A DNA stretch of 64,000 nucleotides. Origin: JBHIYN01 sp041984235. Lineage in GTDB: Bacteria > Pseudomonadota > Gammaproteobacteria > Ga0077536. The notes below the pieces were generated by a model. The model was given only the letters and a program-made list of their open reading frames with translations. It searched no databases and had not been told where the DNA came from. Positions 49,981 through 58,807 of the stretch are shown piece after piece. How positions within the stretch are numbered: position 1 is the first letter of the stretch; each line of letters begins with the position of its first letter. The translations under genes and the position numbers were made by a program. The stretch covers positions 226,352 through 290,351 of the forward strand of contig JBHIYN010000009.1 of the NCBI GenBank assembly GCA_041984235.1. The letters run 5' to 3'.

Positions 49981-51375
49981 ATGTTGAGAATCTTCCGACA
50001 CTACGTCCCCAAGACGCTGGTCCTGCTGGGACTGGCCGAACTCTTAATCCTCTTCGTTTCCATCTACCTCGGCGCCAGCTTCGAGCTGGGCGCCGGCGAC
50101 GCTGCGCGCTACGCCGTCGGTGACGCCATGCCGCTGTGGAGCCAGGCCCTGGTCTTCGCCGCCACCATTGCGCTCGGCATGACCGCCATGGGGCTCTACC
50201 ACCGTGACCAGCGCACCCAGCCGGGTGCCGTGACGCTGCGCCTGACGCTCAGCTTCGTGTGCGGCTTCGTCATGATGGGCACGCTGTACCTGGTCTTTCC
50301 CGAGCTGATGGTCGGTGGCGCCATTTTCATGACCGCCCTGGTGTGCTCTTTCGTCGGCATCCTGAGCTGCCGCCTGATCTGTGCCGCCAACGAGCACGCC
50401 GAGCAGCGCAGCCGGGTGCTGGTCCTGGGCACCGGCGAACGCGCCCGGCAGATCGAGATGCTGCAGGCCTCGGCCGAGCAGGCCGGGGTCGACGTGGTCG
50501 GCTACGTCACCCTGGGTGACGAGCGCAAGCTGATTGCCGGCGCGCGCGTTCACGAAACCACGCCGGCCGGCCTGCGCGAGCTCGCCGAGCGACTCGACGT
50601 GGAAGAAATCGTCGTTGCGACCGACGACCGCCGCAAGGGCCTGCCGGTCGACGACATCCTCGAGTGCAAGATGCACGGCATCCGTATTCTCGAGGCCGCG
50701 GACTTCTACGAGCGCCAGCTCGGCAAGATCCGGCTCGACACGCTGCATCCGAGCAACGTGATCTTTGCCGACGGCTTCACGCAGGCCGTGATCAAGCTGA
50801 CCGAGAAGCGCATTCTGGACGTTGCCGCGAGCGCCGTGATGCTGCTCGCCGCGATGCCCGTCATGCTGGTTACCGCGATCGCCATCTACCTCGAGAGCGG
50901 TGGCCCGGTGCTCTATCGCCAGGAGCGCGTCGGTCGCCGCGGCAAGGTCTTCACGCTGCTCAAGTTCCGTTCCATGTGCCAGAACGCGGAAGCCAACGGC
51001 GCGGTGTGGGCGCGTCAGAACGACAGCCGCGTGACCCGCGTCGGCGGCTTCATCCGCAAGACCCGCATCGACGAGCTGCCGCAGCTCATCAACGTGCTCA
51101 AGGGCGACATGAGCTTCGTCGGCCCGCGCCCGGAGCGCCCGGAGTTCGTCGCCGAGCTGTCGAAGGCGATTCCGTATTACGACCTGCGCCATTACGTCAA
51201 ACCCGGCATCACCGGCTGGGCCCAGGTGCTCTACCCCTACGGCGCGTCGATCAACGACTCGCGCGAGAAGCTGCAGTACGACCTCTACTACCTGAAGAAC
51301 TACAGCATCTTCCTCGACATCAACATCCTGCTGCAGACGATCCAAGTTATACTCTGGCGCCAGGGCGCGCGCTGA
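49981..51375 (+). CDS. EpsB-type exopolysaccharide undecaprenyl-phosphate sugar transferase (TIGR03013-like)
   Basis: 464 residues read from ATG 49981 (upstream frame extension would cross the sigma-54 promoter). Four or five TM helices fill the first 130 residues, followed by a CoA-binding-like Rossmann segment (VLVLGTGERARQIEML) and the C-terminal bacterial sugar transferase domain with KRILDVAAS, KFRSMCQNAE, RIDELPQLINVLKGDMSFVG (the PRPERPEF motif just after) and PGITGWAQV. It transfers the first sugar phosphate to undecaprenyl phosphate at the inner membrane. The EpsB subfamily is found with PEP-CTERM/exosortase loci, and the PrsK/PrsR genes follow directly. Confidence 0.88.
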   Translation: MLRIFRHYVPKTLVLLGLAELLILFVSIYLGASFELGAGDAARYAVGDAMPLWSQALVFAATIALGMTAMGLYHRDQRTQPGAVTLRLTLSFVCGFVMMGTLYLVFPELMVGGAIFMTALVCSFVGILSCRLICAANEHAEQRSRVLVLGTGERARQIEMLQASAEQAGVDVVGYVTLGDERKLIAGARVHETTPAGLRELAERLDVEEIVVATDDRRKGLPVDDILECKMHGIRILEAADFYERQLGKIRLDTLHPSNVIFADGFTQAVIKLTEKRILDVAASAVMLLAAMPVMLVTAIAIYLESGGPVLYRQERVGRRGKVFTLLKFRSMCQNAEANGAVWARQNDSRVTRVGGFIRKTRIDELPQLINVLKGDMSFVGPRPERPEFVAELSKAIPYYDLRHYVKPGITGWAQVLYPYGASINDSREKLQYDLYYLKNYSIFLDINILLQTIQVILWRQGAR

Positions 51376-51470
51376 AGCGTGACGGCGGATCCGCGATGCG
51401 CGGATCCGTGCCTCTACCGCGGGACTGCCGGCTGGCGGCCCGCGGCGCGTTGTGAGTTGACGGGGAGCCG

Positions 51471-53576
51471 ATGACGACATTCGCGGTGATCGCCGGCAGC
51501 GCCGGCGCCGGCGCGTTCGCCGTACTGGTCGCGCTGCTGTGGGTCACGCCACGCGGTAACCGCGTCGGCCGGCTGCTGATTGTCGCCAGTTGCGTCAGCG
51601 CCGCCTGGTTCGCCACCACCGCGCTCTACTACCACGGCGGTGATTCACCGCGCTTCTCCTTCCTCGGCGTGCAGCTGCTGGAGCTGGCGCGCGATGCCCT
51701 GTGGCTGTTGTTCCTCGCCCGCCTGCTGGAGGCGGTCGGCGATCGTTACTACCGGCGCCGGGTCCACCTGGTCACCGGCGGGCTGCTCGCGATGCTGGCC
51801 GCCGCGGCGTTGCTGGTGGCACTGCCGCGCGAGGCCGGCGCCGTGCTGGATGCCGATCCCACGCAGGTCAGGAAGCTGCTGCTGCTCGTCATCCTGATGG
51901 TCGTACTCGGTGGCCTGCTGCTGACGGAGCAGCTCTTCCGCAACACCGCGCGCGATTCGCGCTGGGCGCTGAAGCACCTGTGCTTCGGGCTCGGCCTGGT
52001 CTTCGCTTACGACTTCTATCTCTATGCCGACGCGGTGCTGTTCAACCGTATCGACCCGATGATCTGGACCTCCCGCGGCCTGGTCAACGCGATCGCGGTG
52101 CCGATGATTGCACTGTCGGTCTCGCGCAACCGCAAGTGGGAGCTGAACATCTTCGTTTCGCGCCGGGTGGTCTTCCACGGCGTTACCCTGGTCGCTGCCG
52201 GTGTCTACCTGATGGCCATGGCGGCGGCCGGGTACTACATCCAGGTGTTCGGCGGCGAGTGGGGCCGTGCGCTCAAGACGGCGTTCTTCAGCGCCGCCTT
52301 GCTGGTGCTGCTGACGCTGTTCTTCTCCGCCCAGGTGCGCTCCCGCGTGCGCATGTTCCTGGCGCGGCACTTCTACCGCAACAAGTACGAGTACGGCGAA
52401 GAGTGGCTGAAATTCACGCAGGCGCTGTCACGCGCGTCGCTGGAGCCGGAGTCGCTGCATCACACCATCCTGGAGAGCGTTGCCGACATCGTAGACAGCC
52501 CCGGCGGCATCATCCTGCAGAAGACGGCGGCCGGCAGTTTCGAGGTCGCCGCCAACCTCAGCGTCTATGGCTCGGTCAGCGAGGTGGTGCCGGGCGACGC
52601 GCCGTTCGTGCGCCAGCTGCAGGTGGACGGCGTGGCCTGGGATCTCAACGACGACACCCGCGCCGACAGCGAGGCGCTGGTCCTCGTGCCCGGCTGGCTG
52701 CGTGACCTGCCGCGGGTCGGGCTGGTGGTGCCGGTCGTGCATCGCGACGAATTGCTTGCGATCCTGGTGCTCGCAAGGCCGCGATCCAACCAGCCGCTGG
52801 ACTTCGAGGACCTCGATCTGCTGAGCACCGTCGGCCGCCAGGCGGCCGGCTACCTGGCGCTGATGCGCGCCAACGACGCGCTGTCCGAGGCGCGCCAGTT
52901 CGAGACCTTCAACCGCCTGTCCGCCTTCCTCGTTCACGATCTCAAGAACGTCGTCGCGCAACTGTCCCTGATCGTGCGCAACGCGGAGCGTCACGGCGAC
53001 AACCCAGAGTTCGTCGCCGACGCCTTCAACACCGTGGGCGACGCGGTGGCGAAGATGAACCGCATGCTGGCCAGCCTGCGCCAGATGCAGACCGAGGTGG
53101 AATCGGACGAGGTCGTCGACGTCGCGACGCTAGCGCGGCAGGCGGTAGCGGCCAAGCAGGATCAGGCGCCGGCCCCGGTCCTGCGTGGCGAGATCCCTGC
53201 AGTACGCGTGCGCGCATCGCGCGATCGCCTGCTGGCGGTCATCGAGCACCTGCTGCAGAACGCGGTCGAGGCAACCGACGCGGACGGCACGGTGGAGGTG
53301 GCGGTGGAGCAGGTCGCCGATGAAGTCCGCGTGGTCGTGGCCGATACCGGTTGTGGCATGGACCGCGAATTCATCCGCAATCGCCTGTTCAAGGCGTTCG
53401 ACACGACCAAGGGCAAGGCGGGCATGGGTATAGGCGCCTACGAAAGTCGCCATGTAATATCCTCGATGGGTGGCGAACTCCTCGTCGACAGCGAACCCGG
53501 CCGCGGCTCGCGCTTCACCATCGTACTGCCAGCGTGTGACGGCGGTGCGCCCGAGTTACTGAAAACCGCAACCTGA
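51471..53576 (+). CDS. prsK: PEP-CTERM system histidine kinase PrsK
   Basis: 701 residues: about eight N-terminal TM helices (residues 5-290), a GAF-type domain (about 320-470) and a C-terminal kinase with the H box in FLVHDLKNVVAQLSLI (near residue 490) and HATPase motifs (ADTGCGMDREF, GMGIGAYESRHVI). This architecture and the 'HDLKN' H-box identify PrsK, the kinase that pairs with PrsR in exosortase/PEP-CTERM bacteria. ATG follows GGGGAG. It probably phosphorylates PrsR, encoded 9 bp downstream. Confidence 0.88.
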   Translation: MTTFAVIAGSAGAGAFAVLVALLWVTPRGNRVGRLLIVASCVSAAWFATTALYYHGGDSPRFSFLGVQLLELARDALWLLFLARLLEAVGDRYYRRRVHLVTGGLLAMLAAAALLVALPREAGAVLDADPTQVRKLLLLVILMVVLGGLLLTEQLFRNTARDSRWALKHLCFGLGLVFAYDFYLYADAVLFNRIDPMIWTSRGLVNAIAVPMIALSVSRNRKWELNIFVSRRVVFHGVTLVAAGVYLMAMAAAGYYIQVFGGEWGRALKTAFFSAALLVLLTLFFSAQVRSRVRMFLARHFYRNKYEYGEEWLKFTQALSRASLEPESLHHTILESVADIVDSPGGIILQKTAAGSFEVAANLSVYGSVSEVVPGDAPFVRQLQVDGVAWDLNDDTRADSEALVLVPGWLRDLPRVGLVVPVVHRDELLAILVLARPRSNQPLDFEDLDLLSTVGRQAAGYLALMRANDALSEARQFETFNRLSAFLVHDLKNVVAQLSLIVRNAERHGDNPEFVADAFNTVGDAVAKMNRMLASLRQMQTEVESDEVVDVATLARQAVAAKQDQAPAPVLRGEIPAVRVRASRDRLLAVIEHLLQNAVEATDADGTVEVAVEQVADEVRVVVADTGCGMDREFIRNRLFKAFDTTKGKAGMGIGAYESRHVISSMGGELLVDSEPGRGSRFTIVLPACDGGAPELLKTAT

Positions 53577-53585
53577 AGAATTTCG

Positions 53586-54929
53586 ATGGCCAAACGAAAA
53601 CTGCTCGTCGTCGACGATGACCCCGGGCTGCAAAAGCAGCTGCGCTGGTGTTTCGAGGATTACGAGGTCGAGGTCGCCGGCGATCGCGAGAGCGCACTGG
53701 CGATGCTGAAGAAGCACAAGGCGCGGGTGGTGACGCTGGATCTCGGCCTGCCGCCGGATCCGGCCAATGCCTCCGAGGGCCTCGAAGCGCTGCGCGAGAT
53801 GCTGGCGCTGGCGCCGGCGACCAAGATCGTCGTCGTCACCGGTAATGACGATCGCGAGGTCGCGGTGCGGGCAGTGGCGCAGGGCGCCTATGACTTCTAC
53901 GAGAAGCCGATCGATCCCGACATCCTGCGCCTGATCGTCGAGCGCGCCTCGGCGCTGGCCGAGCTCGAGGAGGAGAATGCCCGCCTTACCCAGCAGGCGG
54001 CGATGCCGCTGGACGGTGTGATCGCCGGCAGCGAGTCCATGAACGAGGTCTGCCGCCGCATCGAGAAGATCGCACCGACCCACACTACCGTGCTGCTGCT
54101 CGGCGAGAGCGGCACCGGCAAGGAGGTGCTGGCGCGCGCCCTGCACAATCTCAGCGATCGCAGCGAGAAGGACTTCGTCGCCATCAACTGTGCCGCGATC
54201 CCGGAGAACCTGCTCGAGTCGGAATTGTTCGGCTACGAGAAGGGCGCCTTCACCGGCGCCAACAAGCAGACTCGCGGCAAGCTCGAGTTCGCCGACGGCG
54301 GGACGCTGTTCCTCGACGAGATCGGCGATCTGCCGTCGTCACTGCAGGCCAAGCTGCTGCGTTTCCTGCAGGAGCGCGTGATCGAACGGGTCGGCGGGCG
54401 TGAGGAGATCGCGGTCGACACGCGGGTGATTTGTGCAACGCACAAGGACCTGCGTGCGCTGATCGCCGACAACCTCTTCCGCGAGGATCTCTACTACCGG
54501 GTGAGCGAGGTCGCGGTCACCATCCCGCCGCTGCGGGAGCGCATCGGCGACACCATTCTCATCGCCCGCTCGCTGCTGCAGCGCTTCAACGATCTGCACC
54601 ACGGCCGCATCAAGGATTTCAGTCCCGCCGCGATCCGGGCCATCGAGATGTACGACTGGCCCGGCAACGTGCGTGAGCTCGAGAACCGCGTGAAACGGGC
54701 CGTGATCATGGCCGACCACAAGTTCATCGAGCCGGCCGACCTGGAGCTGAACGCGGACGACGAGGCGGAGATCAAGACGCTCAAGGAATTCCGCGAGCAG
54801 GCCGAGGCGACCGCCGTGCGCCAGGCGCTGGCGGTGACCGATGGCCAGGTGGGCAAGGCCGCCGAGCTGCTGGCGGTCAGCCGGCCGACCGTCTACCACC
54901 TCCTGAAAAAGTACGACATTACGGTCTGA
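53586..54929 (+). CDS. prsR: PEP-CTERM-box response regulator PrsR
   Basis: 447 residues: receiver (Asp in RVVTLDLGLPPDPANASEG; the two-residue insertion after the Asp is a PrsR feature), AAA+ sigma-54 activator with GESGTGKE and GAFTGA (EKGAFTGANKQTRGKLEFA) and Fis-type helix-turn-helix (VGKAAELLAVSRPTVYHLLKKY). In floc-forming bacteria PrsK/PrsR with RpoN drive PEP-CTERM and polysaccharide genes. The sigma-54 promoter at 49881 heads this three-gene cluster, implying autoregulation. The gene is followed by a 242-bp AT-rich gap. Confidence 0.9.
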   Translation: MAKRKLLVVDDDPGLQKQLRWCFEDYEVEVAGDRESALAMLKKHKARVVTLDLGLPPDPANASEGLEALREMLALAPATKIVVVTGNDDREVAVRAVAQGAYDFYEKPIDPDILRLIVERASALAELEEENARLTQQAAMPLDGVIAGSESMNEVCRRIEKIAPTHTTVLLLGESGTGKEVLARALHNLSDRSEKDFVAINCAAIPENLLESELFGYEKGAFTGANKQTRGKLEFADGGTLFLDEIGDLPSSLQAKLLRFLQERVIERVGGREEIAVDTRVICATHKDLRALIADNLFREDLYYRVSEVAVTIPPLRERIGDTILIARSLLQRFNDLHHGRIKDFSPAAIRAIEMYDWPGNVRELENRVKRAVIMADHKFIEPADLELNADDEAEIKTLKEFREQAEATAVRQALAVTDGQVGKAAELLAVSRPTVYHLLKKYDITV

Positions 54930-54979
54930 GGCCCGCTGAGGAACCTCGCAGCCATCGGTACATACCCGGTAAAACTGCG

Positions 54980-55051
54980 CAATTACATTAAATTAGAAAA
55001 TTTATGTCTCATTTCACTTTATAACGAGACACAGTTCGTATACGCTATTCT
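54980..55051 (+). promoter_or_regulatory. AT-rich regulatory region upstream of the adhesin export operon
   Basis: In the 242-bp gap before the TolC-like gene, positions 54980-55025 are strikingly AT-rich. TGTCTC (55005-55010) and GAGACA (55026-55031) form an inverted repeat; TATAAC (55019-55024) and TATTCT (55046-55051) are -10-like hexamers. No sigma-54 motif is present. It probably holds the operon promoter and an operator, but no clear -35/-10 pair can be fixed. Confidence 0.45.
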
Positions 55052-55171
55052 GACGAGCCTGGAACCGGCCGCGGACTCGCCGTGGTGCGAGCGTCAGAGA
55101 GAGCCGGCCAGCGCCGTTAGGGACGTGCGAAGAACGCTCCGCGCGCGCGTTTAGGGAGACCGGACACCAAC

Positions 55172-56551
55172 ATGATTCAGCTACTGCGCGACCGATCCCG
55201 GCCCGGCCGGAAGCTGCCCGGACATCATCTCACCGCGCTGTGCGCAGCGTGGCTGGCGGGGACCGCACCGGCCGCGGCGGTGACCCTGGAAGACGCCGTC
55301 ATGCAGGCCCTGAGCACGAATCCGGAGGTGCTCAGCAAGGAAGCCGATCTGCGCGCCGCCGGGCACGACGTCAAGCAGGCCCGTGCCGGCTATTTCCCGA
55401 GCCTCGATCTCAACGTGCGCTACGGGCGCGAACATACCAATATCAAGCAGTTACGAGCGGCCGGCAACGACTCTACCGATCTCTGGCGGCGCGAGAGCGG
55501 GGTCGCGGTGCGCCAGCTGCTGTGGGACGGCAATGCCACCCGCAGCGAGGTGCAGCGCCGCGTCGCGCTGCTGAACAGCGCCGAGCACAGCCTCGAGGAT
55601 ACCCGTAACGCGCTGGCGTTCCGCGCCGCCGAGGCCTATCTCGACGTGCTGCGCAATCGCGAGCTCGTCGAGCTGGCCCGCGCCAACGTCGTGGCCCACG
55701 AGAAGACGCTGGAGAACGTCGAGGCCAAGCAGTCCAGCGGCATCGGCAACAAGGCCGACGTCAACCAGGCACGCGCGCGGCTGGCGCTGGCGCGCAGCAC
55801 CGTAACCGCGCGCGAGGGCGGTCTTCTCGAGGCAGACGCGCGCTACGAACGCATCATGGGCGAGCCGCCGCCGGAGACCCTGGCCGCGCCGCAGGCGCCG
55901 CCTTCCGGCCTGGTTTCGGGCGGCCGGGTGGACGAGCTGGCGCTGCAGGCGGAAACCGCGGCCGCCCAGCAGCAGGCCATGGACGAGCATCCGAGCGCAT
56001 TGCAGTCGGAGGCCCGCATCGAGGCCGCGCAGGCGACCCTGGTCGGCGCGCGGTCCGGCTACCACCCGCAGCTCAACCTCGAAGGCGGTCTCAATCGCGA
56101 CAACAATATCGCCGGTGTCGAGGGCAACCGCAACGCCGACAGCATCATGGTCACCGCGCGCTGGAACCTGTTTCGAGGCGGCGCCGACTGGGCCGAGCAG
56201 AAAGCGGCCGCCGAACGCAAGGTCTCGGCCCAGGAGCAGCTCGACGACGCCCGGCGCCGCATCGCCGAGAACGTCGCCATCGGTTACCAGGCACGCGCCA
56301 CCAGTGAGAGCCGCCTGAGCTACCTGCGCGAGCACGTCGCGTCCAGCGAGGGCACGCTGGAGGCCTACCGCGCGCAGTTCGAATTGAACCGCCGCACCCT
56401 GCTCGACGTACTCAATGCCCAGAACGAGTTGTTCAGCGCCCGGTCCAACCTGGTTTTCGGCACCTACGACGATCTCATCAACGTCTACTTCGTCGAGGCC
56501 AGCAAGGGCGCGCTCGCGAACCGGTTCGGTGCCGCTTCCGCCGCGCGCTGA
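55172..56551 (+). CDS. TolC-family outer membrane channel of a type I secretion system
   Basis: 459 residues starting at ATG after AGGGAG. A basic signal peptide (about residues 1-35 with LTALCAAWLAGTAPAAAVTLE) is followed by two long helical repeats typical of TolC (VTLEDAVMQALSTNPEV near 38; RAAEAYLDVLRNRELVELA near 150; FELNRRTLLDVLNAQNELF near 410). It forms the outer membrane exit duct for the ABC/adaptor pair encoded downstream. The three genes match a LapBCE-type adhesin exporter. Confidence 0.9.
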   Translation: MIQLLRDRSRPGRKLPGHHLTALCAAWLAGTAPAAAVTLEDAVMQALSTNPEVLSKEADLRAAGHDVKQARAGYFPSLDLNVRYGREHTNIKQLRAAGNDSTDLWRRESGVAVRQLLWDGNATRSEVQRRVALLNSAEHSLEDTRNALAFRAAEAYLDVLRNRELVELARANVVAHEKTLENVEAKQSSGIGNKADVNQARARLALARSTVTAREGGLLEADARYERIMGEPPPETLAAPQAPPSGLVSGGRVDELALQAETAAAQQQAMDEHPSALQSEARIEAAQATLVGARSGYHPQLNLEGGLNRDNNIAGVEGNRNADSIMVTARWNLFRGGADWAEQKAAAERKVSAQEQLDDARRRIAENVAIGYQARATSESRLSYLREHVASSEGTLEAYRAQFELNRRTLLDVLNAQNELFSARSNLVFGTYDDLINVYFVEASKGALANRFGAASAAR

Positions 56552-56639
56552 GGCGCGCCGGCCGGGATCCATTCGGGCACACGCCGGGCACCGCGCCGCC
56601 TGCGTACGCCGGCGCAACCCGGAGGGCTGACGACAGTCG

Positions 56640-58802
56640 ATGTCCGCCGCGCAGCCACACACCGCCGCACCACCCGCCGAGGCCGCGATCGACCTCGATT
56701 CGCCGCTGCTGGGCTGCCTGCACGTGATCACGCGGCTCAATGGCCGGCCGGTTTCACCGGCTGCGCTGAGTGCCGGCATTCCGCTGGGTGACGGCGGCTT
56801 CGGACCGCGCGAATACCTGCGCGCCGCGGCCACGCACGGCTACTCGGCACAGATCGCGCGCCGCAGCCTGCGCAAGCTGTCGCCGCTGCTGCTGCCGGCG
56901 ACCCTGCTGATGAAGGACGGCGGGGCCTGCGTGGTGGTCGCCCTGCCGGCGCGCGGGCGCGCCGAGGTGGTGTTCCCGGAGAGCGGCTTCGGCGGTCGCG
57001 AGGTGGCGCTGGAGGAGCTCAAGGCCGGTTACAGCGGCTACGTCATCTTCACCCAGCCCGAGCTAACGGCCGAACGCGAGCGCGGCGAGCCGCCGGCCGG
57101 GCGCCGCCGCGGCTGGTTCTGGGGCACGCTCGCGGCCTATGCGCCTTACTACCTGGAGGCCATCGTCGCCGGTGTGATCGTCAACGTGCTGACCATCGCC
57201 AGCGCGCTGTACATCATGAACGTCTACGACCGCGTGGTGCCGAACAACGCGGTCGAGACCCTGATCGTGCTCGCCGCGGGCACCGCCGTCGCCATCGTGT
57301 TCGAGTTCTGCGCGCGGACGCTGCGCGCCTACTTCCTCGATGCCGCCGGGCGCAAGGCCGACCTGGTCCTGGCCAGCCATATCTTCGCGCAGGCCATGGG
57401 CCTGACCATGGCCGCGCGTCCACCTTCCACCGGCGCCTTCGCGGCGCAGCTGCGCGAATTCGAATCGGTCCGCGAGTTCATCACCGCGGCCACCCTGACC
57501 ACGCTGATGGACATCCCGTTCGTGGCGTTCTTCATCGCCATCGTGGCCCTCATCGGCGGCCCGATCTACGTCGTGCCGCTGGCCGCGGTGCCGGTCGTGT
57601 TCATCGTGGGATTGATTGCCCAGATTCCGCTCGCCATCGTCATGCGCGCCAACCTGCACGAGATCGCGCAGCGCCACGGTCTGCTGATCGAGGCCCTGGA
57701 GGGCGCCGAGGTGGTCAAGGCGATGCGTGCCGAAGGGCAGATGCAGGGCCGTTACGAGGATTACTGCGCGCTGGCCGGCCGCTCGGCGACCCGCGCCCGC
57801 TCGATCTCGTCGTTCGTGGTCCATTTCACCGCCATGGTGCAGCAGCTGGTCGTGGTGGTGATGGTGTTCTGGGGCGTGCACCTGATCGCGGCCGGCGAGC
57901 TGACCGTGGGCGCACTGGTCGCCTGCGTCATCCTGGTCGGCCGCGGGCTGGCGCCGCTGCAGCAGGTGGCCGCGCTGATGATGCGTTACCAGCAGGCGCG
58001 GGCGTCGTACTTCACCCTCGACCAGCTCATGCACCAGCCGGTCGAGCGCGAGCCGGGGCAGCGATTCACCCATCGCGGCGAGATTGCCGGTGCGGTGGGC
58101 ATGCGCGGCGTCCACTTCGCCTATCCCGGGAGTGGCCGCGAGTCGCTGACCGAGCTCAACCTGGAGATCGCGGCGGGCGAGCGGGTGGCGGTGCTGGGTC
58201 GGGTCGGCTCGGGCAAGAGCACGCTGCTGCGCGTGGCCTTCGGATACTACCCGCCGACCCGCGGGACGGTACTGGTCGACGGCGTCGACATCGCGCAGTA
58301 CGACCCGGCCGATCTGCGGCGCCAGGTCGGCTACGTGCCGCAGGAGCCCGACCTGTTCCGCGGCACCCTGCGCGAGAACATCGCGCTCGGCTATCCCCAG
58401 GCCGACGATGCGCGCGTGCTCGAAGCCGCGCGCCTGGCCGGGCTAGACGGACTCGTCGACGCACACCCGGACGGCCTGGAAATGCCGATCGGCGAGCGCG
58501 GACAGGGCCTGTCCGGCGGACAGCGGCAGGCCGTGGCCAATGCGCGCGCCTTCCTGCTGCGCCCGCGTGTGCTGATGCTCGACGAGCCGACCAGCGCCAT
58601 GGACCACACCTCGGAAAGCGGCTACATCCAGCGCCTGGCGCAGTTCTGCACCGGGCGCACGCTGCTGCTGGTCACGCACAAGCCGACCATGCTCAACCTG
58701 GTGCAGCGCATCATCGTGCTCGAGGCGGGGCGCGTGGCGCTGGACGGCCCGCGTGACGAGGTCCTGCGCCAGCTCACCCGCCAGAACGTGACGCCGGCCT
58801 GA
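56640..58802 (+). CDS. type I secretion ABC transporter, LapB-like, with inactive peptidase-like domain
   Basis: 720 residues: N-terminal C39-like domain (residues about 20-140) without the catalytic Gln-Cys and His pattern (a Cys occurs in LLGCLHVI, but no flanking Q-x4-C motif and no downstream His-Asp site), so it is a docking domain as in LapB, not a cutter. Six TM helices follow (about 165-440), then the nucleotide-binding domain with Walker A GRVGSGKST (near 521), signature LSGGQRQAVANARAFL and Walker B VLMLDEPTSAMD. It energises export of the large adhesin encoded downstream. Preceded by CGGAGGG. Confidence 0.9.
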   Translation: MSAAQPHTAAPPAEAAIDLDSPLLGCLHVITRLNGRPVSPAALSAGIPLGDGGFGPREYLRAAATHGYSAQIARRSLRKLSPLLLPATLLMKDGGACVVVALPARGRAEVVFPESGFGGREVALEELKAGYSGYVIFTQPELTAERERGEPPAGRRRGWFWGTLAAYAPYYLEAIVAGVIVNVLTIASALYIMNVYDRVVPNNAVETLIVLAAGTAVAIVFEFCARTLRAYFLDAAGRKADLVLASHIFAQAMGLTMAARPPSTGAFAAQLREFESVREFITAATLTTLMDIPFVAFFIAIVALIGGPIYVVPLAAVPVVFIVGLIAQIPLAIVMRANLHEIAQRHGLLIEALEGAEVVKAMRAEGQMQGRYEDYCALAGRSATRARSISSFVVHFTAMVQQLVVVVMVFWGVHLIAAGELTVGALVACVILVGRGLAPLQQVAALMMRYQQARASYFTLDQLMHQPVEREPGQRFTHRGEIAGAVGMRGVHFAYPGSGRESLTELNLEIAAGERVAVLGRVGSGKSTLLRVAFGYYPPTRGTVLVDGVDIAQYDPADLRRQVGYVPQEPDLFRGTLRENIALGYPQADDARVLEAARLAGLDGLVDAHPDGLEMPIGERGQGLSGGQRQAVANARAFLLRPRVLMLDEPTSAMDHTSESGYIQRLAQFCTGRTLLLVTHKPTMLNLVQRIIVLEAGRVALDGPRDEVLRQLTRQNVTPA

Positions 58803-58807
58803 CCGTG

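Noticed and set aside
54930..55171. sigma-54 promoter before the TolC-like gene
   Set aside because: Searched for TGGCAC-N5-TTGC; CTGGAACC near 55059 lacks the -12 element.
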